From: Leptospira johnsonii
GTDB lineage: Bacteria > Spirochaetota > Leptospiria > Leptospirales > Leptospiraceae
Reading direction: 5' to 3'
DNA length: 64,000 nt
NCBI RefSeq assembly: GCF_003112675.1
Contig: NZ_BFAY01000011.1
Coordinates: 1,488,001-1,552,000 of the forward strand
Position numbers and translations under genes: made by a program
Notes under the pieces: model-generated
Database searches by the model: none
What the model was told of the DNA's origin: nothing
What the model saw: only the letters and a program-made list of their open reading frames with translations
Shown: positions 19,691 through 28,727 of the stretch, piece after piece
Position numbering within the stretch: the first letter of the stretch is position 1
Layout of the letters: each line of letters opens with the position of its first letter

Positions 19691-20443
19691 TTACTTCGAT
19701 TTGACCCGGATCCTTTTTCTAAATTCTTCCAATTCAAGCGAAGAAGTTTGATCCAAACTCAAAGGAGTGATCGGTATTTTTCCACGGAAGAATATATCGA
19801 AATCAGTACCTTCTTCAGGAACATGTCCTAGGTCAGAGCCTCCTAAGAAGAAGTCGGAGATTCCGCCTATGATCGGCTTGGATTCATAAGTGTCCACATA
19901 GGTCCTTCTGCCCAACTTAGCTACTTCTATAGAAGATAACGAGTTTTCGAATTTTTCCGGAATATTAATATTATAAACAATTCCAGAGATAAATTCATCC
20001 ACCCATGAGTTTAGGATTTCGTGGATCAATTCGGCTTCTTTAATATAATCGTAGTCTTTGCCCAAGTTTCCGGAACTGACTGCTACACTTTTTCTATTAT
20101 GGATGGCGCCATGTCTTGCGGCACCTACCGTTCCGGAATAATGCACGTCATGTCCCATATTCACTCCTCGGTTGATTCCGGAGAGCACCAAATCTATTTT
20201 TGGGAAGATGTTTCCATGAAGTCCTATGTTCACGCAGTCTACTGGGAATCCGTCTACTATATAATGGTTCTCGTTCACTCTTTCAACTCTCAAAGAATCG
20301 TGTATGCTCAGCGCCATGGAAGTTGCAGAACGTTCTTTTAGAGGAGCGACCAAATAAGTATTATGTTCTTTTCCTAAAACTTTTTCCAATGCAAGGATCC
20401 CGTTGGAAGAGATCCCGTCGTCGTTGGTGATTAGAATATTCAT
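19691..20443 (-). CDS. surE: 5'/3'-nucleotidase SurE
   Basis: SurE is a metal-dependent phosphatase that removes phosphate from nucleoside monophosphates and helps survival in stationary phase. The 250-residue product starts with the signature [20 protein letters not shown], with the two metal-binding Asp residues, followed by [27 protein letters not shown], and [20 protein letters not shown] with TVGAARHGA. All are diagnostic. It is third in the minus-strand run sppA, Yip1-like gene, surE, TPR gene. Confidence 0.97.
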   Translation of the reverse strand: MNILITNDDGISSNGILALEKVLGKEHNTYLVAPLKERSATSMALSIHDSLRVERVNENHYIVDGFPVDCVNIGLHGNIFPKIDLVLSGINRGVNMGHDVHYSGTVGAARHGAIHNRKSVAVSSGNLGKDYDYIKEAELIHEILNSWVDEFISGIVYNINIPEKFENSLSSIEVAKLGRRTYVDTYESKPIIGGISDFFLGGSDLGHVPEEGTDFDIFFRGKIPITPLSLDQTSSLELEEFRKRIRVKSK

Positions 20444-20453
20444 ATTATATAAT

Positions 20454-21056
20454 TTACGGAAGAGAAGGATTAAACGATGTGATCACCGCAGAATACATCG
20501 CCAATGGTAGGAAGAATGTCACGATGAAGGTAAAAATATTGATACGAAAGGAATCCTTAAACTTCAGATCGTAAATATAAGAAGTCCCTCGGACTAATAC
20601 CGCCATAAACAATCCGTAATGGATCGAGTATAGGGTTACCACTCCGAATCCACCTTTTACTCCAAGTTGAGCCAGAAGGATAGCCCAAGCAGCATTGGAA
20701 ATAAAAATAGAAAGAGAAAGATTCACGAATCTGAGAGTGATATTCGCATTTCCCTTCTTCCCACTGGACTGAGCCAATCCATCCACGATGAATGCAATCG
20801 CATACGGTAGAAGCATGAAGAATAATAAATGAGTTAATGCAGCAATCAGGAATTGCCCAAAACTTCTGCCAGTAAATGGAGGAGTGATAAAAACATAACC
20901 TGCTCCTGCGCTGGCTGAGGCAAGTAGCAGAACTAATGCTCCGACTACTTTGAGCGGGTAAGTTCCCCAAGAAGAAATTACATTTTCCACTCGAAACGGC
21001 TCAAATAGTACAGCATCTAAAAGATCAATAAATCTACTGAATAATTCTTTCAACAC
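20454..21056 (-). CDS. Yip1-like integral membrane protein
   Basis: A 200-residue protein with about five hydrophobic segments (for example [20 protein letters not shown] and [19 protein letters not shown]). Its length and topology fit the YIP1/DUF1282 membrane family, whose function in bacteria is not settled. It lies 7 bases after sppA and 10 bases before surE, so it is presumably co-transcribed with both. Assignment rests on topology and not on a sharp motif. Confidence 0.6.
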   Translation of the reverse strand: MLKELFSRFIDLLDAVLFEPFRVENVISSWGTYPLKVVGALVLLLASASAGAGYVFITPPFTGRSFGQFLIAALTHLLFFMLLPYAIAFIVDGLAQSSGKKGNANITLRFVNLSLSIFISNAAWAILLAQLGVKGGFGVVTLYSIHYGLFMAVLVRGTSYIYDLKFKDSFRINIFTFIVTFFLPLAMYSAVITSFNPSLP

Positions 21057-21063
21057 AGGATGA

Positions 21064-22029
21064 TTACCATGCCATAGATTGAGGGTATAAAACTAAAACA
21101 GGAGAACGTTTGAGTTCCTGAAGAAGGGCTTTTTCTCCGCCGAAGAATCCTCCAGACTTTGCTTGCATAAGTTGGAAGAATCTGTCCCAAGGATTTACTT
21201 CTTCTTCGAATAATGGAAGAGTCCCGTCATAATTGCAAAGTTTAGAAAGTTCCGCCAAGGCTTCTCTTCTGCCGCCTATATCGTCCACGAGTTTGTTTCG
21301 GAATGCGTCTTGTCCGGAGTAGATCCGTCCTTCTGCTAACGCCTCTACGAATTTTACGGTCTGGTTTCTTCCTTTAGCTACATCTTCTATAAACTCTTCG
21401 TACGTATCGGAGAGCATCTTTTGGATCATAGCGTCTTCTTCCGGGGTATTGTCCCTGAAAAGAGAAAGGGAATCCTTATATTTTCCCTCTTTGAAAGTGC
21501 GGACCTTTACTCCGTATCTTTCTAAAAGCCCTTTTATATTCGGCGCGATCGCGATCACTCCGATGGAACCGGTCAAAGTTCCGCCTAACGCGAAAATTTT
21601 ATCCGCTGCAGAAGCTATATAATATCCGCCGGAAGCTGCGATATCCTTCATAGATACCACAACCTTTTTGTTTTTCTCTTTTCGGAGATACATTAGTTCT
21701 TTATAGATCTCTTGAGAAGCGCCGACGGATCCGCCTGGTGAGTTGATCTCCACTAAGATACCTACGATATTAGTATCGTCTTCTATCGATCTAAGTTGTT
21801 CTAATATGGTTTGGGCTCCAGCGGAATCATAGCTGGAATGTCCGGAGTGGATCTCTCCTTCTATTTTAATTAGGGCTGCTCCCAATCTATCGGTCCCGAA
21901 TCCGGAACCTGCATCAACTCTCGTGAGTTTGGAAGAAGAGACGTTGGAGACTAAATTAATAAGCCCTACGAACAAGGAAAGAATGGTGACTACAAAGGTG
22001 ACTGCTAATGCGATACGATTTCGGTCCAC
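21064..22029 (-). CDS. sppA: Signal peptide peptidase SppA (S49 family)
   Basis: SppA is a membrane-bound serine protease that degrades cleaved signal peptides. The 321-residue, single-domain form has an N-terminal anchor ([18 protein letters not shown]) and the motifs [44 protein letters not shown] (catalytic Ser) and [17 protein letters not shown] (catalytic Lys of the Ser-Lys dyad in the short SppA type). The start is GTG at 22029. The head of a four-gene minus-strand run, it is divergent from the tandem lipoprotein genes. Confidence 0.94.
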   Translation of the reverse strand: MDRNRIALAVTFVVTILSLFVGLINLVSNVSSSKLTRVDAGSGFGTDRLGAALIKIEGEIHSGHSSYDSAGAQTILEQLRSIEDDTNIVGILVEINSPGGSVGASQEIYKELMYLRKEKNKKVVVSMKDIAASGGYYIASAADKIFALGGTLTGSIGVIAIAPNIKGLLERYGVKVRTFKEGKYKDSLSLFRDNTPEEDAMIQKMLSDTYEEFIEDVAKGRNQTVKFVEALAEGRIYSGQDAFRNKLVDDIGGRREALAELSKLCNYDGTLPLFEEEVNPWDRFFQLMQAKSGGFFGGEKALLQELKRSPVLVLYPQSMAW

Positions 22030-22166
22030 AATTAGAGTGGATCTCGGTACCGATCCCCTGTCAATGAAATAGCGAGGGTTTGGTTTCGTTTGGGAAAGCT
22101 GGCCGGTTTCTCTTGACGAGGGGATAAGTTTAATATGTGTATCAATATTGGTACGGGAGTGTGAAT

Positions 22167-22889
22167 TTGTTTAGGATTTCGAGTTTGGCTTGGTCGCTTG
22201 TTTTGATCTTTCTTTTAGAAGGTTGTCTGACTTTTCGTTTCGGGCATGTAAATATTATTAAAGACGATTTTAAGAATACTCATATCGTAAAGATGAAGCT
22301 GTTACTTTTATCAAATGAGCCTTATTTGGATTATTTCGGTGCACCGACGTCTTTAAAGTATTACTTCTATTTTGATCTTACGAGAGAAATCGGGCCGGAT
22401 AATAAGGTGGTCCCTACTTCTGTTAGATTCTCCTATCATGGGGAGACCGGAGATGCTCCTATTGCAAAGACCGGCTTTTTAAAAATAGGGGAGAAGATTA
22501 GCTCACTTGTGATCGGCAACTCTGATAGTCAGTTGATCACGAATACTTCTGTTACTACGACAACTTCTGTCAATTCTGCGAATACGGGATCTGCGAATGC
22601 AAATGCGATCATGAATGCGAAAGGAGGATTCGTAGATTTTACTAAAGTACAACAATCTGGCGGGACAAATACCCAAACCAGAACTTCTGTCCATACTCAT
22701 ACCGCCAAAGAACAGACCGGAATGTTTTTACTAAAAAGGGAAGATGAACAGGCAATTTTAGAGGGTAAACCTTTTAGTATTCGATTATATATGGGATCTT
22801 ACCCTTTGACATTCTCTTTCGATGAGAAAAATTCTAACTATCTAAAAAACTTTCTACTTGCTCGACCAGGAATGGAGAAAAAGGAATAG
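22167..22889 (+). CDS. Lipoprotein of a tandem paralogous pair (first copy)
   Basis: From the TTG at 22167 the product has a typical spirochaetal lipoprotein signal ([15 protein letters not shown], with Cys at the lipobox end). A GGAG stretch sits 7 bases upstream, so I prefer this start to GTG at 22161 or the longer frame from 22137. The mature part has an N-terminal half with [15 protein letters not shown] and FDLTREIG, a Ser/Thr/Asn-rich linker (about residues 120-180), and a C-terminal half with [15 protein letters not shown]. It matches the next gene along its whole length. Function unknown; probably outer-membrane attached. Confidence 0.75.
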   Translation: MFRISSLAWSLVLIFLLEGCLTFRFGHVNIIKDDFKNTHIVKMKLLLLSNEPYLDYFGAPTSLKYYFYFDLTREIGPDNKVVPTSVRFSYHGETGDAPIAKTGFLKIGEKISSLVIGNSDSQLITNTSVTTTTSVNSANTGSANANAIMNAKGGFVDFTKVQQSGGTNTQTRTSVHTHTAKEQTGMFLLKREDEQAILEGKPFSIRLYMGSYPLTFSFDEKNSNYLKNFLLARPGMEKKE

Positions 22890-22944
22890 AGAGCGCGGCG
22901 TTTCGATTTGCAAAATCCTATTACATACTTTTTTGGAGAAACAA

Positions 22945-23601
22945 TTGTTTAGAAAATTATCTTTATTACTTTTATTCGCGATCCTCGGTGGTTGTAGCAC
23001 TTACGGAAAAGTCATCATCATAAAAGATGATTTTAAAAAATCTCATGTTGTCACTATGAAGATGAGACAAATATCTAAAGAGGGGATCGGGGACACTTGG
23101 GTAAGATATGAGACTATTTTCGATTTTTCTAGAGAAATTGGTGAAACAAAAACAAATTCGACAGTAGCAAGATTTAGAGTTATCGCTGATGCAAATAGTT
23201 ATCCGTTGGAAAGAAGCGGATTCGTTCGAATCGGAACTAAAGATTCGACATTGGTTTTAGGAAATTTGGATGCTCAGGCTATAACTACTTACAACACCGA
23301 TGTGACTACTACCACTACTACAAAAAGTAATTCTTCAGGACTTTCCAGTTCTACTAGTTCTTTCGGTAAAAATCAATCTACAGAAACGAAAACATCTATG
23401 AATACAAGTAGTCGCACACATAAGGAACTCACAGGGACATTTTTATTAACAAAAGAGCAAGAATCGGAAATATTGAATTCTAAATATTTTGCAGTTAGAC
23501 TCTATTCGGGGGCACTGCCGATCACCATTCCATTTGCAGAAGATGACTTAGAGAATTTGAAAAGATTCCTAAGAGCAAAACCCGGAATGGAGCAAGAATG
23601 A
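22945..23601 (+). CDS. Lipoprotein of a tandem paralogous pair (second copy)
   Basis: Starts at TTG 22945, with GGAG 6 bases upstream. The signal peptide KLSLLLLFAILGGC ends in a strong lipobox. It is a divergent copy of the preceding gene: IIIKDDFKKSHVVTMKM, FDFSREIG, SGFVRIGTKDSTLVLGN, a Thr/Ser-rich linker and FLLTKEQESEILNSK align with the first copy in the same order, as do the endings RAKPGMEQE and [10 protein letters not shown]. The pair therefore arose by local duplication. No known domain is visible. Confidence 0.78.
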   Translation: MFRKLSLLLLFAILGGCSTYGKVIIIKDDFKKSHVVTMKMRQISKEGIGDTWVRYETIFDFSREIGETKTNSTVARFRVIADANSYPLERSGFVRIGTKDSTLVLGNLDAQAITTYNTDVTTTTTTKSNSSGLSSSTSSFGKNQSTETKTSMNTSSRTHKELTGTFLLTKEQESEILNSKYFAVRLYSGALPITIPFAEDDLENLKRFLRAKPGMEQE

Positions 23602-23728
23602 CGTTGTTCTATATTATTTTCAATTTCCGTTTTCTCCCAATATTTTGAACGACTTCGCTTATTAATTTCTTGCCTAACCGTATTTTAATTCGTCTCTTAA
23701 GACATCTTATCGGATGAAAGAGGCTTTT

Positions 23729-24190
23729 ATGGAATTTACGATTCGGCCGATCGCAAAGGTCTCGAACTCAAGATCAGAAGTCCAGGATGATTACTGGGCG
23801 GAAATCGTTTCCGAGATCGAGTTAGAAGATAATATTCCCGCTGAGTCATTAGATGGGATCGATACATTCTCGCATTTGGAGATCATCTATATCTTTCATA
23901 AATCTGTCGGATCGGATCCTGTGTTAGGCAGTGAACATCCCAGAGAAAATAAAAGGTGGCCCAAGGTTGGGATCTTTGCCCAAAGAAAGAAAAATCGCCC
24001 GAACCATATTGGTTCTACGATCGTAGAACTTCTGAGAAGAGACGGCAAAAAACTTTTGGTAAAATATTTGGATGCCATTGACGGAACTCCGGTTGTGGAT
24101 ATTAAACCCGTAATGAGGGAGTTCTTGCCTATGTCCGGGATCACTCAACCGGATTGGTCCAAAGAATTGATGATAAATTATTGGGAATAA
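23729..24190 (+). CDS. TsaA/TrmO-family tRNA methyltransferase
   Basis: A 153-residue protein of the TsaA (TrmO) fold, which in E. coli N6-methylates t6A37 of some tRNAs with S-adenosylmethionine. Motifs are FTIRPIAKVSNSRSE at the start, LDGIDTFSHLEIIYIFH, KVGIFAQRKKNRPNHIGSTI and YLDAIDGTPVVDIKPVM. The ATG at 23729 is chosen because GAAAGAGG lies just upstream and homologues start near the FTIRPIA motif; the ATG at 23714 would add five residues. It is monocistronic with intergenic AT-rich flanks. Confidence 0.85.
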   Translation: MEFTIRPIAKVSNSRSEVQDDYWAEIVSEIELEDNIPAESLDGIDTFSHLEIIYIFHKSVGSDPVLGSEHPRENKRWPKVGIFAQRKKNRPNHIGSTIVELLRRDGKKLLVKYLDAIDGTPVVDIKPVMREFLPMSGITQPDWSKELMINYWE

Positions 24191-24241
24191 CTCCTTCGAA
24201 TTGGATTGACTAGGACTTAATTTCCCTTAGATTTTTCGGCC

Positions 24242-25417
24242 ATGGTTTCCATCAGTCGAAAAACATTTTTGAAATACGGCGTCAGTTTCGGTGTCTTTCT
24301 CTCAACTTCTCAAGTTTTACAATATTGCAAAGGTTCTTCCAAGGATAGATACGATTACGAAAGGAAGAGTCCATTTGATCCTGAATTTCTTACCGAAAAT
24401 ATTTCTCCGATCCTGAAAGCGATCCGTATCGGTATCACAGCTCCGAACCCTCATAATGTCCAACCTTGGAAATTCAAAATTATCGATGATCATTCTGCAC
24501 TTCTGTATGTGGATGAAAAACGTTTATTAAAAGATACAGATCCAACTTATAGACAGATCCATATCGGCCAAGGGACCTTTCTGGAAAACTTAAGTTTAGG
24601 AATTCAAGTCTTAGGATATTCTACAGAGGTTTCTCTTTTTCCGGAAGGAAAATATTCGGTTGCAGACATCGGTAAAAAACCCATCGCTAAAATTGTTTTG
24701 ATCAAACAAGAAGATCTAGTCCGGAACCCTTTGTCTGAGTTTATTTCGGACAGAGTAACTAGAAGGAGTATTTATGAAGGAGAAGATCTCAGCAAAGAAG
24801 ATTTTGAGAAGATCCGAAAAGACTCTGCAGTTTTGTATTCGGAACTGAAATTTGTTCCCAAAGCCGGATCGGAAGAGTTAAGAAAACAATTGGTCGCTGC
24901 GATGCAGATGGAAACCGACACTTATAATACGTACGAAGAATCCAGGATTTGGTTTCGTTACAACGACGAAGAGATCGGAAAATTCAAAGATGGACTTTCT
25001 CTCAGAGCAACTGGAGTTTCCGGTTTAAAATATTTTTTTGCTCGAAATTTTTTCTTAAAACCTGGAATCGAAAGTTGGCATTCGCCTGAAAATAAAAAAG
25101 CAGGAATGGATATGTTTGCTTCTCAGGTAGAAAGTTCAAAAGGATTTATATTTTTAAAAACGGATCATAACGAAATTATCGATTGGGTCCAAGCTGGAAG
25201 GGATTATCTTCGTTTACATTTGGCTGCGACTAAAAGCGGATTTTCTCTTCATCCAATGAGTCAGATTTTACAAGAATATCCTGAAATGGATCCTATTAGA
25301 AAAGAATTTGAATCTTCTTTAAAACCCGGAGAAAAGATCCAAATGTTGGTTCGTTTGGGCAAAAGTGATTACCACTATTATAGTCCAAGAAGAGAGCCGA
25401 AAGATTTTATCTTATAA
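24242..25417 (+). CDS. Acg-like nitroreductase-family protein with exported N-terminus
   Basis: A 391-residue FMN-type nitroreductase-fold protein. AIRIGITAPNPHNVQPWKFK carries the flavin-binding APNxxNxQPW signature of the Acg (Rv2032-like) branch. DRVTRRSIYEGEDLS is the other signature. The N-terminus SRKTFLKYGVSFGVFLSTSQ looks like a twin-arginine-type signal with Lys in the second position, ending in a Cys (VLQYC), so the protein may be exported and lipid-linked. Enzyme activity is not established for this branch. It is the first of a run with the DUF488 and membrane-protein genes. Confidence 0.75.
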   Translation: MVSISRKTFLKYGVSFGVFLSTSQVLQYCKGSSKDRYDYERKSPFDPEFLTENISPILKAIRIGITAPNPHNVQPWKFKIIDDHSALLYVDEKRLLKDTDPTYRQIHIGQGTFLENLSLGIQVLGYSTEVSLFPEGKYSVADIGKKPIAKIVLIKQEDLVRNPLSEFISDRVTRRSIYEGEDLSKEDFEKIRKDSAVLYSELKFVPKAGSEELRKQLVAAMQMETDTYNTYEESRIWFRYNDEEIGKFKDGLSLRATGVSGLKYFFARNFFLKPGIESWHSPENKKAGMDMFASQVESSKGFIFLKTDHNEIIDWVQAGRDYLRLHLAATKSGFSLHPMSQILQEYPEMDPIRKEFESSLKPGEKIQMLVRLGKSDYHYYSPRREPKDFIL

Positions 25418-25426
25418 TGTAATTCG

Positions 25427-25771
25427 ATGCAGATAAAGATTAAAAGAGTGTACGAAGCTCCTTCCAAAGAGGATGGAAAAAGGATTTTAGTGGACCGTCT
25501 TTGGCCCAGAGGGATCAGCAAGGAATCAAGTAAAATCGATCTTTGGTTAAAAGAGGTCTCTCCCAGTAACGAACTCAGAAAATGGTACGGTCATGATCCT
25601 GACCATTGGGCCGAATTCAAAAAAAGATATTGGGCAGAATTAAAATCCAATCCGGAAGGATTAGGAAAATTAAAAACTTCCTTGGATGAAAAAGTGATCA
25701 CCTTTTTGTATTCTTCCAAAAATTTGGAATATAATAACGCGATTGCTCTAAAGGAATTTTTGTCAAAATAA
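25427..25771 (+). CDS. DUF488 family protein (YeaO-like)
   Basis: A 114-residue soluble protein. The motifs [20 protein letters not shown] followed by [20 protein letters not shown] and [20 protein letters not shown] are characteristic of the DUF488/YeaO family. No function is established for it. The stop codon is directly followed by the ATG of the next gene (TAAATG). Confidence 0.85.
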   Translation: MQIKIKRVYEAPSKEDGKRILVDRLWPRGISKESSKIDLWLKEVSPSNELRKWYGHDPDHWAEFKKRYWAELKSNPEGLGKLKTSLDEKVITFLYSSKNLEYNNAIALKEFLSK

Positions 25772-26254
25772 ATGAATATACTCAAAAAAATCCTATTCTG
25801 GCTTGGGGACCTTCTATTCTTACTCATTCCAATTTGTATTGTTCTGGCAGAAGCGGGGACCTGCACCCAAGGCGATGATAGTATTTTTCTCTTATTTTCT
25901 CAGGCTTCTTTCGCAGTTTCTATATTATGCCTTTCTTTAGTATGGTTTGGGACTCCTTCCGGAGGTTTGGTAGGACAGGCGCTTGTAGCCTTTCCATTTT
26001 TGATCTGTTTGTATTTTTATATCGCCTATATCCCCGTTTATTTCGTATATTCTACATTACAAAATCACGATTTATGTGTAGTGATCGTTTCCGACCTCAA
26101 TTTGTATAATACTACGAATGTGGTCGAGGATGAGCCTGCGAGTTTATTTTCCAGAGCCTATGCTATTTTGATGTTATTGCCTGTTTTGGGCAGTTCCTTG
26201 CCAGTTTATAAATTTTGGAAGGCTGGGTCCTTTTCTAAAATAGAAAAGAAATAG
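25772..26254 (+). CDS. Small membrane protein of unknown function
   Basis: A 160-residue protein with about four hydrophobic segments (for example ILFWLGDLLFLLIPICIVLA and ASFAVSILCLSLVWFG). The start is the ATG adjoining the DUF488 stop codon, so translation is coupled. No motif is recognised. Confidence 0.6.
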   Translation: MNILKKILFWLGDLLFLLIPICIVLAEAGTCTQGDDSIFLLFSQASFAVSILCLSLVWFGTPSGGLVGQALVAFPFLICLYFYIAYIPVYFVYSTLQNHDLCVVIVSDLNLYNTTNVVEDEPASLFSRAYAILMLLPVLGSSLPVYKFWKAGSFSKIEKK

Positions 26255-26305
26255 CAGATCGTTCTTCCTGGAAGCTGACGAAACTTACTCTGAATTTTTT
26301 CGAAT

Positions 26306-26324
26306 TTCTCATGAAGAATGAGAA
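26306..26324. other. Hairpin upstream of an OmpL47-type gene
   Basis: TTCTCAT (26306-26312) pairs with ATGAGAA (26318-26324) around a 5-base loop, about 60 bases before the gene start. There is no adjacent T-run, so it is either a weak terminator of the previous gene or an operator. Nothing more can be said from sequence. Confidence 0.35.
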
Positions 26325-26384
26325 GATTCTGTGGATTTTTTGTCGTCAAACAGTGATAACACTAATTTTCCATTGGAGAAAAGA

Positions 26385-27422
26385 ATGAATCGCAATCCCT
26401 TATGGGTCCTTCTAGCAACTTTGCTAGTCTCCAGCGCTATTTTCGCTCAAACTTCGCCAGGCACAACTGCTCCTCCGAAATCTACCACACCTAAGGCGGA
26501 AACTACTAAGCCGTCCACAACGGAAAGAGAATCCTCTTCCGGAGAAAAACCGGATCTATACATCAACTCGCAATCGTCCTTTGAGTTTAACTCCAAGGAC
26601 GAAGGATCCACGGTGGATTATATAGAATATAAGATCGGATCTGGAGACTATACTAAATATGTTTCTTCTATCACATTGGTAAGAGAAGGTCTGACTAAGA
26701 TCACTTATAGAGCTGTGGATAAGGCGGGAAACAAAGAACCTGAAAAACATTTTAACGTGCTTGTGGATAATACTCCTCCTTCTACCAAGATCACTCCGAG
26801 CGCCGCACTTGTAGTTCATGAGAATACGAACTATGCTACAAAAAATTTGACTTATTCTATCACCGCTCAGGACAATATGGCCGGCGTTCAAGATATCAAG
26901 ATCTCTATCAATGGTTCAGAACTAAAAGTGTACGATGGCAAACCGATCCAATTGGAAAAAGCAGGAGTGAATACTATTAAGTTTTCTGCAACTGATAAGT
27001 CTGGAAATACTTCCACTGATTCCGTTTTGGCGGTAACAGTAGACCAAGAAAAACCGTTAGTGGAACTTTTCGGTTCAGCTCTTGTAACCGTAAAAGACAG
27101 AATTTTCGTAAAAAGCGGGAATGCATTCACCATCAAAGCTTCCGATACGTTGTCCGGAATTAAGCAGATCTTTTACAAAATAGATTCGGGAGAATGGAAA
27201 TCGTACGCTGATCCTGTTTCCGTCGAAGCACAAGGAAATCATACGATCGAAGCTAAGTCGGTGGATTCCGTAGGTAATGAGAGTGAAGTGAAAAAGATCG
27301 CTTTCATAGTAGATACCACTCCTCCTGAAACTAAGATTCAAAAAGTGGATAATAAGCCGAGTTCTCCTGCTCCAGCAGCCAAGCCTGCAAGTTCTTCCGC
27401 TTCACCAAGCACAGAAAATTAA
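26385..27422 (+). CDS. OmpL47-type repeat protein, surface or periplasmic
   Basis: A protein of 345 residues from the ATG at 26385, which follows GGAGAAAAG and begins the signal peptide NPLWVLLATLLVSSAIFA. A Pro/Thr/Ser-rich linker leads into about three Ig-like repeats, each with a xYKIGSGDYxKY or YKIDSGEWKSY strand and a KAVDKAGNKEP / SVDSVGNESE turn, then VDNTPPSTKI or VDTTPPETKI. These VDxTPP..K and DxAGN motifs match the leptospiral OmpL47-type domain, implicated in surface exposure and binding host fibronectin. It converges with a related gene on the opposite strand. Confidence 0.8.
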   Translation: MNRNPLWVLLATLLVSSAIFAQTSPGTTAPPKSTTPKAETTKPSTTERESSSGEKPDLYINSQSSFEFNSKDEGSTVDYIEYKIGSGDYTKYVSSITLVREGLTKITYRAVDKAGNKEPEKHFNVLVDNTPPSTKITPSAALVVHENTNYATKNLTYSITAQDNMAGVQDIKISINGSELKVYDGKPIQLEKAGVNTIKFSATDKSGNTSTDSVLAVTVDQEKPLVELFGSALVTVKDRIFVKSGNAFTIKASDTLSGIKQIFYKIDSGEWKSYADPVSVEAQGNHTIEAKSVDSVGNESEVKKIAFIVDTTPPETKIQKVDNKPSSPAPAAKPASSSASPSTEN

Positions 27423-27429
27423 ACGCCAA

Positions 27430-27468
27430 AGGGGATCCGTTGAAAATTACGGATCCCTTCTTCTTTAT
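27430..27468. terminator. Bidirectional intrinsic terminator between convergent genes
   Basis: GGGATCCGT (27432-27440) pairs perfectly with ACGGATCCC (27449-27457) around an 8-base loop. A pyrimidine run TTCTTCTTTAT follows. It sits between two convergent stop codons. Confidence 0.85.
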
Positions 27469-27482
27469 ACAAATCTAATAAA

Positions 27483-28727
27483 CTATTTTTCTTGGAGTTC
27501 GGATCCGGTCTTTTGCCAATCCGGCTTTAATGCATTTACTTTGATCTTGAACTCTGCTTGGTTTCCGGCTCTATCGGATGTATAAACCGTTACTGAGTGA
27601 ACTCCGGAGTTGAATCCTATCGGATTTTGATACGGTTGAATAGGACCATTACCGATCTTATATTCCAATTTGGAAAGTCCTGATCCTGTGCCTGGGTCTT
27701 CGCATCGTATTGCTATAAGCCCGTTTTCCTTTAAATAATAGATCCCATCCTCTCTTAGCTTACCTTCGGTAGGAGCAAATACACATGTAGGATGTTTTGC
27801 ATCTATTAATAATGGGATCTCCGACTGGATATAATTTCCTGCTTTGTCGTTTGCTTCCCAACGAAGAATAGAAAGCCCATCAATACCTGAGGAAGAAATT
27901 TTGATCGGCTTCTTGGCTTCTTCTCCCGAAAGAGTCAGATTCACTTCTGCTCCACTTCCATCTCTTGCGGCAAGGTTGATCGTGATCTCGTCCATTCCGG
28001 CACCTTCTTCAGTAACTTGTAATGTAAGTTCTGCTCCGGATTTGATCTCTATCAGGCCTGACTGTCCCTTCTTTTCTCCTATTAGACGGACTTGGGGTGC
28101 AGTGGTGTCTTTTAGATACTTTGTCTTTTTAGGTGTTTCTTTATTTCCTAATATATCTTCGGAGTAAAATTCAACCTCGTTCCAACCTTCTTGAGAAAGA
28201 GAGATGGACCCTTCGTATTTCTGCCATTCTCCTCCATTCACTCTATAATATGTGGAGATAGGGACTTGCTTTTGTGAATTCGGAGAGCCAGGAGAATTGG
28301 AGTTGGAAGAAGGTCCGCTAGTCTGAGGATCACCCAGTGAGATCCTCAACTCTTCGGAAGAAGCGACTACTGTAGAAGGCCTCTCTACTTTAACCTTAGG
28401 AGCTGCAGCAAATTTATCCGCCAAAGAAATTACAGGAGAAGAAACTCCTCTTACTCCGTCCATATTGATCCCGACCACACGCACAAAAAATTTGGAATCT
28501 TGCGAATTGAATTCGTAACGGAAGTTTTTGGTCTTATAAAAATGATGAACTCTTAGAAAATCTCGGTCTTCGGAAAGTTCTAATAAATAACTTTCAGCGC
28601 CTTGGCTGGGCTTCCAGCGAAGGCTAACTCTTTGTTGTTCAGAAAATGCCTCTCCCGAAAGTAGAAGCAGGAAAGATAATAAAAATGAAAATTTAAATTT
28701 TATAATATTCCGGTCCAGAATTCTCAC
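27483..28727 (-). CDS. Exported Ig-like/OmpL47-type repeat protein
   Basis: A 414-residue exported protein with signal peptide FSFLLSFLLLLSGEAFSEQQ. A fibronectin type III-like first module (VSLRWKPSQGAESYLLELSE) is followed by Ig-like repeats: YYRVNGGEWQKYEGSISLSQ, VEFYSEDILGNKETP, then KDTTAPQVRLIGE, and finally LEYKIGNGPIQPYQNPIGF with VYTSDRAGNQAEFKIKV. The modules match those of the OmpL47-type protein across the terminator, so these are related genes in convergent orientation. It overlaps the LysM-FecR gene by 4 bases, which indicates coupling. Confidence 0.78.
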   Translation of the reverse strand: MRILDRNIIKFKFSFLLSFLLLLSGEAFSEQQRVSLRWKPSQGAESYLLELSEDRDFLRVHHFYKTKNFRYEFNSQDSKFFVRVVGINMDGVRGVSSPVISLADKFAAAPKVKVERPSTVVASSEELRISLGDPQTSGPSSNSNSPGSPNSQKQVPISTYYRVNGGEWQKYEGSISLSQEGWNEVEFYSEDILGNKETPKKTKYLKDTTAPQVRLIGEKKGQSGLIEIKSGAELTLQVTEEGAGMDEITINLAARDGSGAEVNLTLSGEEAKKPIKISSSGIDGLSILRWEANDKAGNYIQSEIPLLIDAKHPTCVFAPTEGKLREDGIYYLKENGLIAIRCEDPGTGSGLSKLEYKIGNGPIQPYQNPIGFNSGVHSVTVYTSDRAGNQAEFKIKVNALKPDWQKTGSELQEK

